Made by a program: the position numbers and the translations under genes
The notes under the pieces: generated by a model
What the model saw: only the letters and a program-made list of their open reading frames with translations
Told to the model about the DNA's origin: nothing
Databases searched by the model: none
Shown: piece after piece, positions 43,296 through 51,685 of the stretch
How the letters are laid out: each line of letters opens with the position of its first letter
How positions within the stretch are numbered: position 1 is the stretch's first letter
NCBI GenBank assembly: GCA_040768665.1
Contig: JAXGMN010000068.1
Coordinates: 1 to 55,128, forward strand
Direction: 5' to 3'
DNA: 55,128 nucleotides
Origin: JABWBD01 sp040768665
GTDB taxonomy: Bacteria > Planctomycetota > Planctomycetia > Pirellulales > Thermoguttaceae

Positions 43296-45146
43296 ATGGC
43301 AACAGCTCTCGGTAATGGCAAAGAACTGATTCAAGTCCACAACGCCACCGTCCGCTTCGCGGGCGACTCGGGCGACGGAATGCAGCTTGTCGGCAGCCAG
43401 TTTGCCGACCTGGCGTCGATGGTCGGCAATACGATCCGCACGCTGCCTGATTACCCGTCGGAGATCCGTGCCCCGGCGGGCTCGCTCGGCGGCGTAAGCG
43501 GGTACCAGCTCAACTTCGGCGACTACGAGATCACCACGCCCGGCGACGAGCCGTTCGTACTCGTGGCGATGAACCCGGCAGCCCTGAAGGTCAACTTGCC
43601 GGAACTGCAGAGCCGCGGAATCATCGTCGCCAACCAGGACGAGTTTACCGAGGCCAATCTTCGCAAGGCGGACTATAAGTCCAACCCGCTGGAAGACGGG
43701 TCGTTGGACGACTACCGCCTCATCCCCGTTGCCATGACGCAACTCAACGACGAGGCGACTCGCCATACCGGCCTCTCGAAGCAGCAGCGCGAGCGGTGCA
43801 AGAACTTCTTCGCTTTGGGGATCATGCTCTGGCTCTACGATCGCCCGATGCAGCCTGTCCTGGAATGGCTGATGAAGAAGTTCAGCCGCAACAGGGACGT
43901 GATGGCGGCCAACGGGGCCAGTTTGCGGGCCGGCTACAATTTCGCCGATACGGCCGAACTGTTGCGCGTGCACTACCACGTGGCCCAGGCAAGCCTGCCC
44001 AAGGGCCGCTACCGCCGGATCACGGGCAACGAGGCCGCTGCGCTGGGCCTGGTGGTCGGCGCGTCCAAGGCGAAACGGCCCCTGGTGTACGCCAGCTACC
44101 CGATCACACCGGCGAGCGAAATTCTCCACGAGCTGTCGCGCCACAAGGAGTTCGATGTCCGCACGATCCAGTGCGAAGACGAGATCGCCGCCTGCTGTGC
44201 CGCGATCGGCGCATCGTTCGCCGGCGCCATCGGCATCACGGGCACCAGCGGACCGGGACTCGCCCTGAAGACCGAGGCGATCGGGCTGGCGGTCATGACG
44301 GAATTGCCGCTGGTCGTGATCGATGTCCAACGGGCCGGGCCCAGCACCGGCATGCCGACGAAGACCGAACAGGCCGACCTCTTGATGGCGATGTACGGCC
44401 GCCATGGCGAATCGCCCGCAATTGTGCTGGCGGCCTCCGGCCCCGGCGATTGCTTTCAGATGGCCTTCGAGGCGATTCGGCTGGCGACGCAGTTCATGAC
44501 GCCGGTGCTCTTGTTGTCCGATAGTTTTCTGGCCAACAGCGCCGAGCCGATGCGGATTCCCGATCCCGATTCGCTGCCCGACTTGGAGATCCGACCGACC
44601 GCCACGCCCGACGACTTCGCCCCGTACCGGCGCGATCCGAATACGCTTGCCCGGCCCTGGGTCGTTCCGGGCATGAAGGGGATGGAGCATCGCATCGGCG
44701 GGCTGGAAAAGGAGGACGTCACCGGAGCGATCACGTACGATGCCGCCAATCACCGTAAAATGGTCGAACTTCGCGCCCGCAAGATCGCTGCGGCCGCCGA
44801 AGTGATCCCGCCCGCCGAACTCGCCGGTCCCGAGTCGGGCGACGTGCTCGTCGTCGGCTGGGGGAGCACTTACGGCGCGATCGCCGCAGCCGTGGGCGAG
44901 ACGCAGCGCAAGGGACACGCCGTGTCGCACCTCCATCTCCGCTATCTGAACCCCCTGCCGAAAAACGTCGGCGAGATCTTCGGGCGTTTCCGCCGCCTGC
45001 TTGTCCCCGAAAACAATCTCGGCCATTTGCGGACGATGCTTCGCAGCCAGTTCGCTGAAGAGTTTCAATCGTTGCCCAAGGTCGAGGGGCGGCCCTTCCT
45101 GATTCGCGAAATTACGGCACAGATCGAGGAGATGTTGAAATCATGA
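43296..45146 (+). CDS. korA: 2-oxoacid:acceptor oxidoreductase, fused gamma-alpha subunit (KorA type)
   Basis: With the beta subunit this forms a thiamine-pyrophosphate 2-oxoacid:ferredoxin oxidoreductase, for example of 2-oxoglutarate, reducing ferredoxin with release of CO2 and acyl-CoA. Residues about 15-190 are the gamma domain (VRFAGDSGDGMQLVGSQFAD). Residues about 230-616 are the alpha domain, with ASYPITPASEILHEL, QCEDEIAACCAAIGASFAG and ITGTSGPGLALKTEAIGLAVM, and the C-terminal domain DVLVVGWGSTYGAI...RYLNPLP. It is 616 residues, normal for the fused KorA type. It is coupled to korB by an ATGA overlap. The substrate among 2-oxoacids is not certain. Confidence 0.92.
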   Translation: MATALGNGKELIQVHNATVRFAGDSGDGMQLVGSQFADLASMVGNTIRTLPDYPSEIRAPAGSLGGVSGYQLNFGDYEITTPGDEPFVLVAMNPAALKVNLPELQSRGIIVANQDEFTEANLRKADYKSNPLEDGSLDDYRLIPVAMTQLNDEATRHTGLSKQQRERCKNFFALGIMLWLYDRPMQPVLEWLMKKFSRNRDVMAANGASLRAGYNFADTAELLRVHYHVAQASLPKGRYRRITGNEAAALGLVVGASKAKRPLVYASYPITPASEILHELSRHKEFDVRTIQCEDEIAACCAAIGASFAGAIGITGTSGPGLALKTEAIGLAVMTELPLVVIDVQRAGPSTGMPTKTEQADLLMAMYGRHGESPAIVLAASGPGDCFQMAFEAIRLATQFMTPVLLLSDSFLANSAEPMRIPDPDSLPDLEIRPTATPDDFAPYRRDPNTLARPWVVPGMKGMEHRIGGLEKEDVTGAITYDAANHRKMVELRARKIAAAAEVIPPAELAGPESGDVLVVGWGSTYGAIAAAVGETQRKGHAVSHLHLRYLNPLPKNVGEIFGRFRRLLVPENNLGHLRTMLRSQFAEEFQSLPKVEGRPFLIREITAQIEEMLKS

Positions 45147-46204
45147 CCACCGCCAATTCAGCGCCCGCAACGGCCGAAGGCGGGCAGACGGATTGCCTGC
45201 GGGAACTGACCCGCAAGGATTTTCAGACGCCTCAGGAGGTCCGTTGGTGCCCGGGATGCGGCGACTATGCCATCTTGAGCCAGATCCATAAGCTGATGCC
45301 CACCCTGGGTGTGCCGCGCGAGAATGTCGTGTTCATCTCCGGCATCGGATGCTCGTCGCGGTTTCCCTATTATGTGAACACCTACGGCATGCACGGCATC
45401 CACGGCCGAGCGCCGGCGATCGCCACCGGGGTGAAGTGCACCAACCCCGAGCTTTCCGTCTGGGTGATCACGGGCGATGGCGACGGGCTGTCGATCGGTA
45501 CGAACCACCTGATCCATGCCATGCGCCGCAATGTGGATCTCAAGATCCTGCTGTTCAACAACCGGATCTACGGTCTTACCAAGGGCCAGTATTCGCCCAC
45601 CTCGGAATTTGGCAAGAAGACGAAGTCGAGCCCCTTGGGGACGATCGAGCAGCCGATCCGTCCGATCCAGACGGCCCTGGCTTCCGAGGCAACCTTTGCT
45701 GCCAGAACGATCTTCGCCGACCAGGCCCACCTGGGCAAGACATTGGAAGCCGCCGCCAGGCATAAGGGAACGGCGTTTGTCGAGATCCTTCAGAACTGCC
45801 GGGTGTTCAACGACGCGACGTTCGACGCCCTCACCGACAGAGCGCAGCGCGACGAAACCCGGATCCTGCTGGAGCACGGCGCGCCGATTCGATTCGGCGT
45901 TGGAGGCCGCAAGGGGATCGTCGTGCGGAATGTGGAACCGCGAGTGGTCGATCTCGATGCGGAGAATGTCGACGAGCACGACCTTCTCGTCCACGACGCC
46001 GAGGCCACCTCGCCCGCGCTGGCGGCCCTGTTGGCGGCTTTGGAACCGCCCGAGTTCCCCACGGCGCTGGGGGTGTTCCGCGATGTCTCGCGTCCCACCT
46101 ATGATGAGTTGCTGATAGCGCAGGTTCGCGACGCGACCGCCAAACGTGGTCGCGGCGACTTGAAGGCGCTGCTCAATTCGGGTACGACCTGGGAAATTGA
46201 GTAG
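45143..46204 (+). CDS. korB: 2-oxoacid:ferredoxin oxidoreductase, beta subunit (KorB type)
   Basis: The beta subunit binds thiamine pyrophosphate and an iron-sulfur cluster. The 353-residue protein has RWCPGCGDYAILSQI near the N-terminus, GIGCSSRFPYYVNTYGMHGIHGRAPAIATG, and the TPP motif ITGDGDGLSIG...FNNRIYGLTKGQYSPTS. The ATG overlaps the korA stop (ATGA). There is no ferredoxin gene next door. The downstream histidine kinase begins a few bases after its stop, so the four genes korA, korB, kinase and regulator probably share a transcript. Confidence 0.92.
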   Translation: MTTANSAPATAEGGQTDCLRELTRKDFQTPQEVRWCPGCGDYAILSQIHKLMPTLGVPRENVVFISGIGCSSRFPYYVNTYGMHGIHGRAPAIATGVKCTNPELSVWVITGDGDGLSIGTNHLIHAMRRNVDLKILLFNNRIYGLTKGQYSPTSEFGKKTKSSPLGTIEQPIRPIQTALASEATFAARTIFADQAHLGKTLEAAARHKGTAFVEILQNCRVFNDATFDALTDRAQRDETRILLEHGAPIRFGVGGRKGIVVRNVEPRVVDLDAENVDEHDLLVHDAEATSPALAALLAALEPPEFPTALGVFRDVSRPTYDELLIAQVRDATAKRGRGDLKALLNSGTTWEIE

Positions 46205-46241
46205 CGCAAAGTCTTACCCCGCGTCCATCGAGACAGATCCA

Positions 46242-47723
46242 ATGCAGCTCGACAACGGATCGCAGGAGCCGCCGCCGGCCGTTTTCCATTTAGCGCCCGG
46301 TGAAGCCGGGTCCCAAAGCCGCCTGCCGGACGAGGTTCGCGACGAATGGGTCGATCGCCAGTTGCTGGATCAGAACGCCGCCTGGTTCTGTCGGCTGCGG
46401 TGGATCGTGGTCGGCCTGCTCCTGGCTGGAGGAATCGCCGGCTTGCTGCCCGGCCTGTTCGAACCGTTCGGCCTGCGGCTTACTCCCGGATGGCCGCTGG
46501 CGACTGCCGCCGTCCTGGCAGCCCTGAACGCCGGCTACTTGCTCCTCGGTGGCCGCCTGCGCGTGCGGCTGAACCTGTGGATCCAGATTCTGGTCGACCT
46601 GGTGATCCTGACCGCGGTGATTCACTTCCTCGGCAGCACGGCGACCTATGCGCCCTTCATGTACCTGTTTCACATCATTCTGGCGTGCATCTTTTTCACG
46701 CGTCGGGAGAGCGCCGCGGTGACGGTTGCGGCGGGCATCCTCTACCTGGCTTGCCTGTTGCTGGAGTCGTCGGTCTTGATCGAACCGACCACCGTCCTGG
46801 CCACACCGGCCCTTTCGGCGATTGAGACCATGCCCACCGGGATTTGGACCCTGCACGTCGCTTCGGCGTTCGCCATCTGGGCCGTGATCTGGTACCTCGC
46901 ATCCCGGCTGGCGGGCGAGCTGCGCCAACGCGAACGGGAATTGGACGTGGCCAACCAGCGACTCAAGGCCAGCAGCGATGAGCGGGCCAGGCACATGCTG
47001 CAGACAACTCACCAGTTGAAGGCGCCGTTTGCAGCCATTCACGCGCACGCTCAGCTACTCTCCGGGGGCTATTGCGGTTTGCTTCCCGAGCAGGCAAGTC
47101 AGGTGGTGGACAAAATCACGGCCCGGTGCAGCATGCTCTCCCAGCAGATCCAGGAGATGCTGCAACTGGCCAACCTCCGCTCGGAATCCCAGGCGAACCC
47201 TCCGGTCGTCGAACTTGATCTGGACGGCATCGTCAGCGCAGCCGCTGCCCGCCTCGAGCCGGCGGCGGGACAGCGCGGCATCCGGATCGAAACCGAGCTC
47301 GAGCCCGTCCGGATCGCCGCCGCGGAGGACCACGTCCGAATGCTCGTCGACAACCTGCTGACTAACGCGGTGAACTATTCCCACGACGGCGGCGTCGTCT
47401 CGATCGCTTGTCGGCGCATTTCCCCGCAGGCCGCCTATCTCGAAGTTCGCGACCGCGGAATCGGTATCCCTGCCGACAAGCTCCCCCATATTTTCGACGA
47501 CTACTTCCGCACCGCCGAGGCCGCACGACACAACAAAGCTGCCACCGGCCTGGGACTGGCGATCGTGCGCCAGGTGGCCCGTGCCGCCGGCATCACGGTT
47601 CGCGTCGAGAGCGCCGTGAATCGAGGGACCAGCTTCACCTTAACCATTCCTACCGCCGCGCCGGAGCCACGTGCCCGGCGGGCACCGAAGGAGTCGCACC
47701 ATGGCGTATCTGCTGATCATTGA
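46242..47723 (+). CDS. Membrane-bound sensor histidine kinase
   Basis: The 493-residue protein has an N-terminal cytoplasmic tail, about six closely spaced hydrophobic helices (about 53-75, 84-104, 113-130, 137-152, 156-178, 205-220) and almost no periplasmic loops. It therefore probably senses a membrane or intracellular signal such as the quinone state, rather than a periplasmic ligand (inference). A coiled segment leads to the HisKA domain with His257 in TTHQLKAPFAAIHAHAQL and a HATPase with NLLTNAVNYS, RDRGIGIPADKLPHIFDDYFR and ATGLGLAIVRQ. ATG 46242 is preferred; an in-frame TTG at 46197 overlaps the korB end. It overlaps the following regulator by 23 bases, a cognate pair. Confidence 0.88.
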   Translation: MQLDNGSQEPPPAVFHLAPGEAGSQSRLPDEVRDEWVDRQLLDQNAAWFCRLRWIVVGLLLAGGIAGLLPGLFEPFGLRLTPGWPLATAAVLAALNAGYLLLGGRLRVRLNLWIQILVDLVILTAVIHFLGSTATYAPFMYLFHIILACIFFTRRESAAVTVAAGILYLACLLLESSVLIEPTTVLATPALSAIETMPTGIWTLHVASAFAIWAVIWYLASRLAGELRQRERELDVANQRLKASSDERARHMLQTTHQLKAPFAAIHAHAQLLSGGYCGLLPEQASQVVDKITARCSMLSQQIQEMLQLANLRSESQANPPVVELDLDGIVSAAAARLEPAAGQRGIRIETELEPVRIAAAEDHVRMLVDNLLTNAVNYSHDGGVVSIACRRISPQAAYLEVRDRGIGIPADKLPHIFDDYFRTAEAARHNKAATGLGLAIVRQVARAAGITVRVESAVNRGTSFTLTIPTAAPEPRARRAPKESHHGVSADH

Positions 47724-48081
47724 CGACGACGAAGATTTCGCCGTCGCCGTCGCTTCCGTTTTTCGCAGCGAAGGGCACGAGGTCGACGTCGAGCTGGACA
47801 ACCGCAAGGCCCTGAGCCGGTTGCGCGAGCGCCGCCCCGACGCAATCGTCTTGGATGTCATGTTCCCCGAGAATCCCAGCGGTGGCTTCGAGCTGGCGCG
47901 CGAGATCCGGCGCAGCTTCGATCGCCTACCGGTCCTCATGCTCACTGCAGTCAACCAGCAGTTTCCGCTGGGATTCAGCAATAAAGACATCGACCCGACG
48001 TGGCTGCCCGTCACGGACTTCGTAGAAAAGCCGGTCGATTTCCAGGTCCTGAAACAAAAGATGTCCCAGCTCTTGGCCTGA
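47701..48081 (+). CDS. Single-domain response regulator
   Basis: The 126-residue receiver has the acidic pocket LLIIDDDEDF, phospho-acceptor Asp52 in AIVLDVMFPENPSGG, Thr82 in LMLTAV and Lys110 in FVEKPVDF. No output domain follows, so it acts by protein interaction or passes phosphate on. It has an insertion of about 12 residues between LTAVNQQ and FVEKP (FPLGFSNKDIDPTWLPVTD). The start overlaps the histidine kinase gene by 23 bases, which makes the kinase its likely donor. Confidence 0.9.
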   Translation: MAYLLIIDDDEDFAVAVASVFRSEGHEVDVELDNRKALSRLRERRPDAIVLDVMFPENPSGGFELAREIRRSFDRLPVLMLTAVNQQFPLGFSNKDIDPTWLPVTDFVEKPVDFQVLKQKMSQLLA

Positions 48082-48171
48082 GTGCGGAACGTTCTCCGGC
48101 TAGACGCCCCGCCTTGCGCAACCCCATTCCCGCCCCCTGCCGCCTTCAACTTAAAATTGTCAAAGTCTCTA

Positions 48172-48408
48172 AGAGCCTATCCCAAAACTCATGCGAGGAG
48201 AAGGGGGACAGGCACATTCTTGGCTCCGAAGACTCTGCAAAATGAGCCAGTCCCCGGCGGCTCGGACAGGGCTTCTGCAGAACGATAGGCCTCGCTCGGC
48301 AGGGGTCTGATCGTGGTTTCCGGGTGGCAAAAGATTTCGTGGTGCGTGCTAGCTGGGGAACCTTGTTCACCTGCCGGGTAAATCCCCGGCGGTTTTGGGA
48401 TAGGCTCT
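48172..48408. repeat. Family A palindrome interrupted by an inserted repeat with a 10-base target duplication
   Basis: Outer arms AGAGCCTATCCCAAAAC (48172-48188) and GTTTTGGGATAGGCTCT (48392-48408) are perfect. Inner arms GGGGGACAGGCACATT (48203-48218) and AATGAGCCAGTCCCC (48241-48255) match the copy near 992-1041. Compared with that copy, 122 extra bases (48261-48382) are flanked by the direct repeat TCCCCGGCGG (48251-48260 and 48383-48392), as after transposition. Confidence 0.8.
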
Positions 48409-48557
48409 AAACCGGCAGGGGTCTGATCGTGGTTTTCGTGGTGCGTGCTAGCTGGGGAACCTTGTTCACCTGCCGGGTAAACCGGCAGGGGTCTGGTGCG
48501 GTTGAGGCGTTGTTTTGGCTGGGGAACCTGGTTTATCTGCCGGGTGAACCGGCAGGG
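48297..48557. repeat. Three tandem-like units of repeat family F
   Basis: Units at about 48297-48382, 48411-48480 and 48481-48557 share CCGGCAGGGGTCTG...GCTGGGGAACC...CTGCCGGGT. Where two units meet, CCTGCCGG-GTAAA-CCGGCAGG forms an 8-base hairpin. Units 2 and 3 are close to identical in the second half. Unit 3 and part of unit 2 form the 3' end of the sialidase-like gene on the minus strand. Together with the palindrome above they fill the 384-base gap 48082-48465. Confidence 0.85.
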
Positions 48558-50451
48558 CTTCACCGCTTGGATCGGCCGGTGCGAGGCGGTAGCGAACCGT
48601 CGCCAGACGGAGTTGGTCGTCTCGCACGCCGGTGGCCGGATCGAGATAGGCTGCCGCGCCGAATCCGACGAGCAACTCACGGGGACCGATCTCGACCACG
48701 TCGGTGTAACCGGAGTACGCAGTGGTGTCGACCGCCGTCGGGTCGGTCCAGGTCCGGCCGCCGTCGCGGCTGAAGACAAGCATGGCACCGGGGCGCCCGT
48801 AGCTCATCACCACGACGCCGTCGGACAGTACGGCCAGGCTTGGAAAGGCGCCCTCGACACCGGTTCTCTCAGGCGGCGACCAGGTGCGGCCCTCGTCGCG
48901 GCTGATGCCGGCCATGATGGGATTGTCCTGGCAGCCGAGGTCTCTCTCGTTGCCGGTGCGCAGCACGGCCAGGAGTTCTCCGCCGGGTAGCCGCTTCATG
49001 CTTCCCTCGTTGTAGCCTTCGCTCCCGATCTGGTCGTAGCCGATCGTCGTGAGGTAGGACCATGTCTTTCCGCCGTCTGCCGACTCGCAGACATAAGTTC
49101 GCGAATAGGGTCGGCCGCGGCCGTAGGGGCAGAGTGCCGTGTCGCTCTTGAACCATCCGGCCATCAGGGCGACCAGCGAGCCGTCGCGCCGCTCGACGAT
49201 CGATCGCATGAAGAGCGGACCGACGTGCGGGCCATGCCCCATGGCGGCTTTTGCTTGGGGCACGTGGAACAGGGCCTCGCCGGGCTGGAAGGTTTTGCCA
49301 CGGTCTTCAGAGAACCATCGCGCGGCAGCATACCATCCTTCGCGGTCTTTCACTGGGAGGCATCGATAATCCAAGCCGAGGACCCGGCCATCGGTCAAGA
49401 CCTCGCCGCCGACGCCGAACCGTCCGGCGCCATCTTGCCACGACCGCCCGCCATCGTGCGAGAGCTTGCCCTCGCTCAATAGTGTGCCATCGGGAAGTTT
49501 GAGGAAACGGTTGAAGTGCGTTCCTGAAGCGAACGGGCGGGACGGCTCGACGGTAACCAGGAACTGGTCGCCAGGGCCGACGACTTGAATCGCCAGCGAG
49601 CGGTAATCGACCGCGCTTCCGGCCAGTCCGATGGCATTGAGCAGGAAATGGCGCGTGCCGGGCGGCCAGCCGTTGGTGTCGATTTCGAGCGAGATTTTGC
49701 CCGGGGCTGAATTGCGATCGTATTCGCCGTTGTCTTCGATGGGCTCGGATGACGGCCGGCCGTAGAACGATTTTTTCTTGTCGGAGTCGTATTGGAATCC
49801 GGGCAGGGTCTCACGGGCTGCGATGTAGCACGAGTCCGTGAGTTGGATGCCCTGGACATCCGAGGTTTCGAGGCAGATGGTGACGGGCCCGCCTTGGGTG
49901 ATCCTGGTCGGCTGGACGGAGAATGCGAGGATTTTCCGACTGCGGTGGGCGTTCGCCGGGCCCAGGTCTTCGATGATGACGCGGTTGCCTCGCACGGAAA
50001 CGGCGAAGTCGTTGCGGGCAATGACGAAGGGGCCCTCCGCCGGGCGTGAACTGGCGAAGAAGGCGAAGGTGTAATCGCCTTCGCGCCAGCCGGCGGTGTC
50101 GACTTTCATGGTGAAGGCACCGCTCGCGGGATCCTGGTCGAGAGGGCCGTTGTCGCGGAGGAAGTAGGTTCCCGACTCTTCCACGTAGTACTTGCCGTTG
50201 GAATACAGCGGCAGGCCGGGAATGGTTGCTTCGCGCCGGACCTCGTCGGCGGTTCGAAGCAGGAAACTCCCCAGGCGGATTCCGCGTGCAGACGCCTTTG
50301 CGCGAACGGTAAACGCTTCGCCGAGCGAGAGGCTCGTCGGTTGGATGCTAAACTCGTCGAGCCGGATCTCAGGACCGGCAGCGAACGACGGGACGGCAAA
50401 GAGCAGAAAGGCGGCCAGGGTGAACAACGGCCGAAATCCAGACCAACACAT
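48466..50451 (-). CDS. Secreted sialidase-like BNR/Asp-box protein
   Basis: The 661-residue protein has a Sec signal peptide (CWSGFRPLFTLAAFLLFAVPSFAA). Residues about 28-300 form two similar beta-rich repeats, possibly Ig-like (each with SIQPTSLSLGEAFTV or SVQPTRITQGGPVTI, and an AGWREGDYTF/NGWPPGTRHF ending). Residues about 310-630 look like a six-bladed propeller with Asp-boxes SHDGGRSW, SEDRGKTF, SADGGKTW, SRDEGRTW and SRDGGRTW. It could be an exo-sialidase or another glycan-binding/hydrolysing propeller; the catalytic Arg triad is not verified. ATG 50451 follows AGGAAG. The last ~30 residues (from ALPVHPADKPGSPAK) are encoded by family F repeats. It sits in a secreted-protein cluster with GH127. 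Confidence 0.78.
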   Translation of the reverse strand: MCWSGFRPLFTLAAFLLFAVPSFAAGPEIRLDEFSIQPTSLSLGEAFTVRAKASARGIRLGSFLLRTADEVRREATIPGLPLYSNGKYYVEESGTYFLRDNGPLDQDPASGAFTMKVDTAGWREGDYTFAFFASSRPAEGPFVIARNDFAVSVRGNRVIIEDLGPANAHRSRKILAFSVQPTRITQGGPVTICLETSDVQGIQLTDSCYIAARETLPGFQYDSDKKKSFYGRPSSEPIEDNGEYDRNSAPGKISLEIDTNGWPPGTRHFLLNAIGLAGSAVDYRSLAIQVVGPGDQFLVTVEPSRPFASGTHFNRFLKLPDGTLLSEGKLSHDGGRSWQDGAGRFGVGGEVLTDGRVLGLDYRCLPVKDREGWYAAARWFSEDRGKTFQPGEALFHVPQAKAAMGHGPHVGPLFMRSIVERRDGSLVALMAGWFKSDTALCPYGRGRPYSRTYVCESADGGKTWSYLTTIGYDQIGSEGYNEGSMKRLPGGELLAVLRTGNERDLGCQDNPIMAGISRDEGRTWSPPERTGVEGAFPSLAVLSDGVVVMSYGRPGAMLVFSRDGGRTWTDPTAVDTTAYSGYTDVVEIGPRELLVGFGAAAYLDPATGVRDDQLRLATVRYRLAPADPSGEALPVHPADKPGSPAKTTPQPHQTPAGLPGR

Positions 50452-50476
50452 GATTTGTCTTCCTTTTCTTGGGGGC

Positions 50477-50590
50477 CGCAAAAAATAAGTTATGGACTTT
50501 GACGTGGGGTGGATTGAAATCCATCCGGAAAACAAGGGGTGGATTGAAATCCACCCTACGACGATTGGCCAACTTATTTTCTTACGGCTC
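50477..50590. repeat. Nested palindrome, repeat family D, upstream of the sialidase-like gene
   Basis: The core GGGGTGGATTGAAATCCATCC (50505 on) and GGGGTGGATTGAAATCCACCC (50536-50556) is two self-complementary units in tandem. Outer arms AAAAAATAAGTT (near 50480) and AACTTATTTTCTT (near 50571) complete it. It shares core, CTTTGACG and CTTATTTTCTTACGGC tail with 40987-41046. Confidence 0.82.
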
Positions 50591-50646
50591 CTTGACGGGG
50601 CGGGCGTTCGGCGCGACGGGCAGACAGTGGTCCCCGTCGAGCCGCG

Positions 50647-51606
50647 TCAGTCCGTGGGTGTTCCTTGCGAGGCACGAGGGGACACGGGTCGATTCGGCCT
50701 GGCGACGGCCGGGAGCGGATCGTCGCCGTGGGTATGGATCCATTGGCGGGTCCACTCGACGGCTTCCAGTCCGGCGCCGACGGTTCCGGTGGACAAGAAG
50801 ATGATTCCGGCGATGCGTCCGGATTGAAGCCACTCGTGGGCCAGCGCCACTTGTCTCTCCATCAGCGGCACGGGCAGCGGCTTGTTCTTATGGAAGTCGA
50901 ACATGTAGCAGCCCAGGAAGAGTTCCTTGTCGGGCGCCAGCTCCTCCAGCGCCGCGAAGTTAGCCGCCAGGTTCTCGAGATCCTGGGGGCGCCAGGTCCA
51001 CAGACAGATCTGATCGACTTCGGCGAGGTGGGCCCGGGCTCCCGGTTTCACCTGGCCCGTGTAGATGACGGACATCAGCGGCAGGCGGGCGCCGCGGACC
51101 GGGCGCTCGCGGATGACGCGGAGCTCTGCGGGCGTGAGCGAGGCTTGAAAATCGCGGTTCGGCCCGGGATCTGCCGCGTTGCCCACGCTCGGTTCGTGGA
51201 AGAAATCATCGAGGATGAATCCCACGATGTTCTTGTGGTTCTCGGCCAGGGCGAAGGCCGCGTCGCGCGCGGCCTGGGAAGTGCCGCCGCCGGCGGCGAC
51301 GAGCGACCAATAGACGCGGTCGAGACGCTCGAATGGACGGAAGTACTCTTCCAGCGGCTTGAGATCCTCGGTGGCGATGAAGGTCGTATTTTTGATTCCC
51401 ATCTGCTCCGCTCCGTCGACAGGCTCGACGGTCGAGCGGAGTCCGAGTGGGCGGAAATGGGTATTGTTGTAGATGCCGGCCGGACGTCCCCAGATCCACA
51501 AGCGGTCGCGGACCGTTTCAGCGCGAAGGTCGAGGGAGGTCGAGAGGAATGCGACGGTCGCTGTCAGAAGGAGGATTGATGTCGGGTTCTGTCGTCTGTT
51601 TGTCAT
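50647..51606 (-). CDS. Secreted TIM-barrel-like protein of unknown function
   Basis: The 319-residue protein has a signal peptide (about 8-28, NPTSILLLTATVAFLSTSLDLRA). The body has alternating strand/helix segments (RVYWSLVAAGG, IVGFILDDFFHE, PLMSVIYTGQV, QICLWTWRPQDL, ELFLGCYMFDFHKN, GIIFLST). The acidic pair in FILDDFF sits at a strand end, as in glycoside-hydrolase-like barrels. I cannot assign a family. GGAGAAG precedes ATG 51606. It lies between the sialidase-like and GH127 genes on the same strand, so a role in the same glycan-degrading set is plausible. Its stop is about 195 bases from the sialidase-like start. Confidence 0.6.
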   Translation of the reverse strand: MTNRRQNPTSILLLTATVAFLSTSLDLRAETVRDRLWIWGRPAGIYNNTHFRPLGLRSTVEPVDGAEQMGIKNTTFIATEDLKPLEEYFRPFERLDRVYWSLVAAGGGTSQAARDAAFALAENHKNIVGFILDDFFHEPSVGNAADPGPNRDFQASLTPAELRVIRERPVRGARLPLMSVIYTGQVKPGARAHLAEVDQICLWTWRPQDLENLAANFAALEELAPDKELFLGCYMFDFHKNKPLPVPLMERQVALAHEWLQSGRIAGIIFLSTGTVGAGLEAVEWTRQWIHTHGDDPLPAVARPNRPVSPRASQGTPTD

Positions 51607-51685
51607 AGTCTTCTCCAAACCGTCAACCGTGAACAAAAATTGGCAACCATTTACAGTAGGGGCGTGCTTTCTCGCTATCTGCAAC

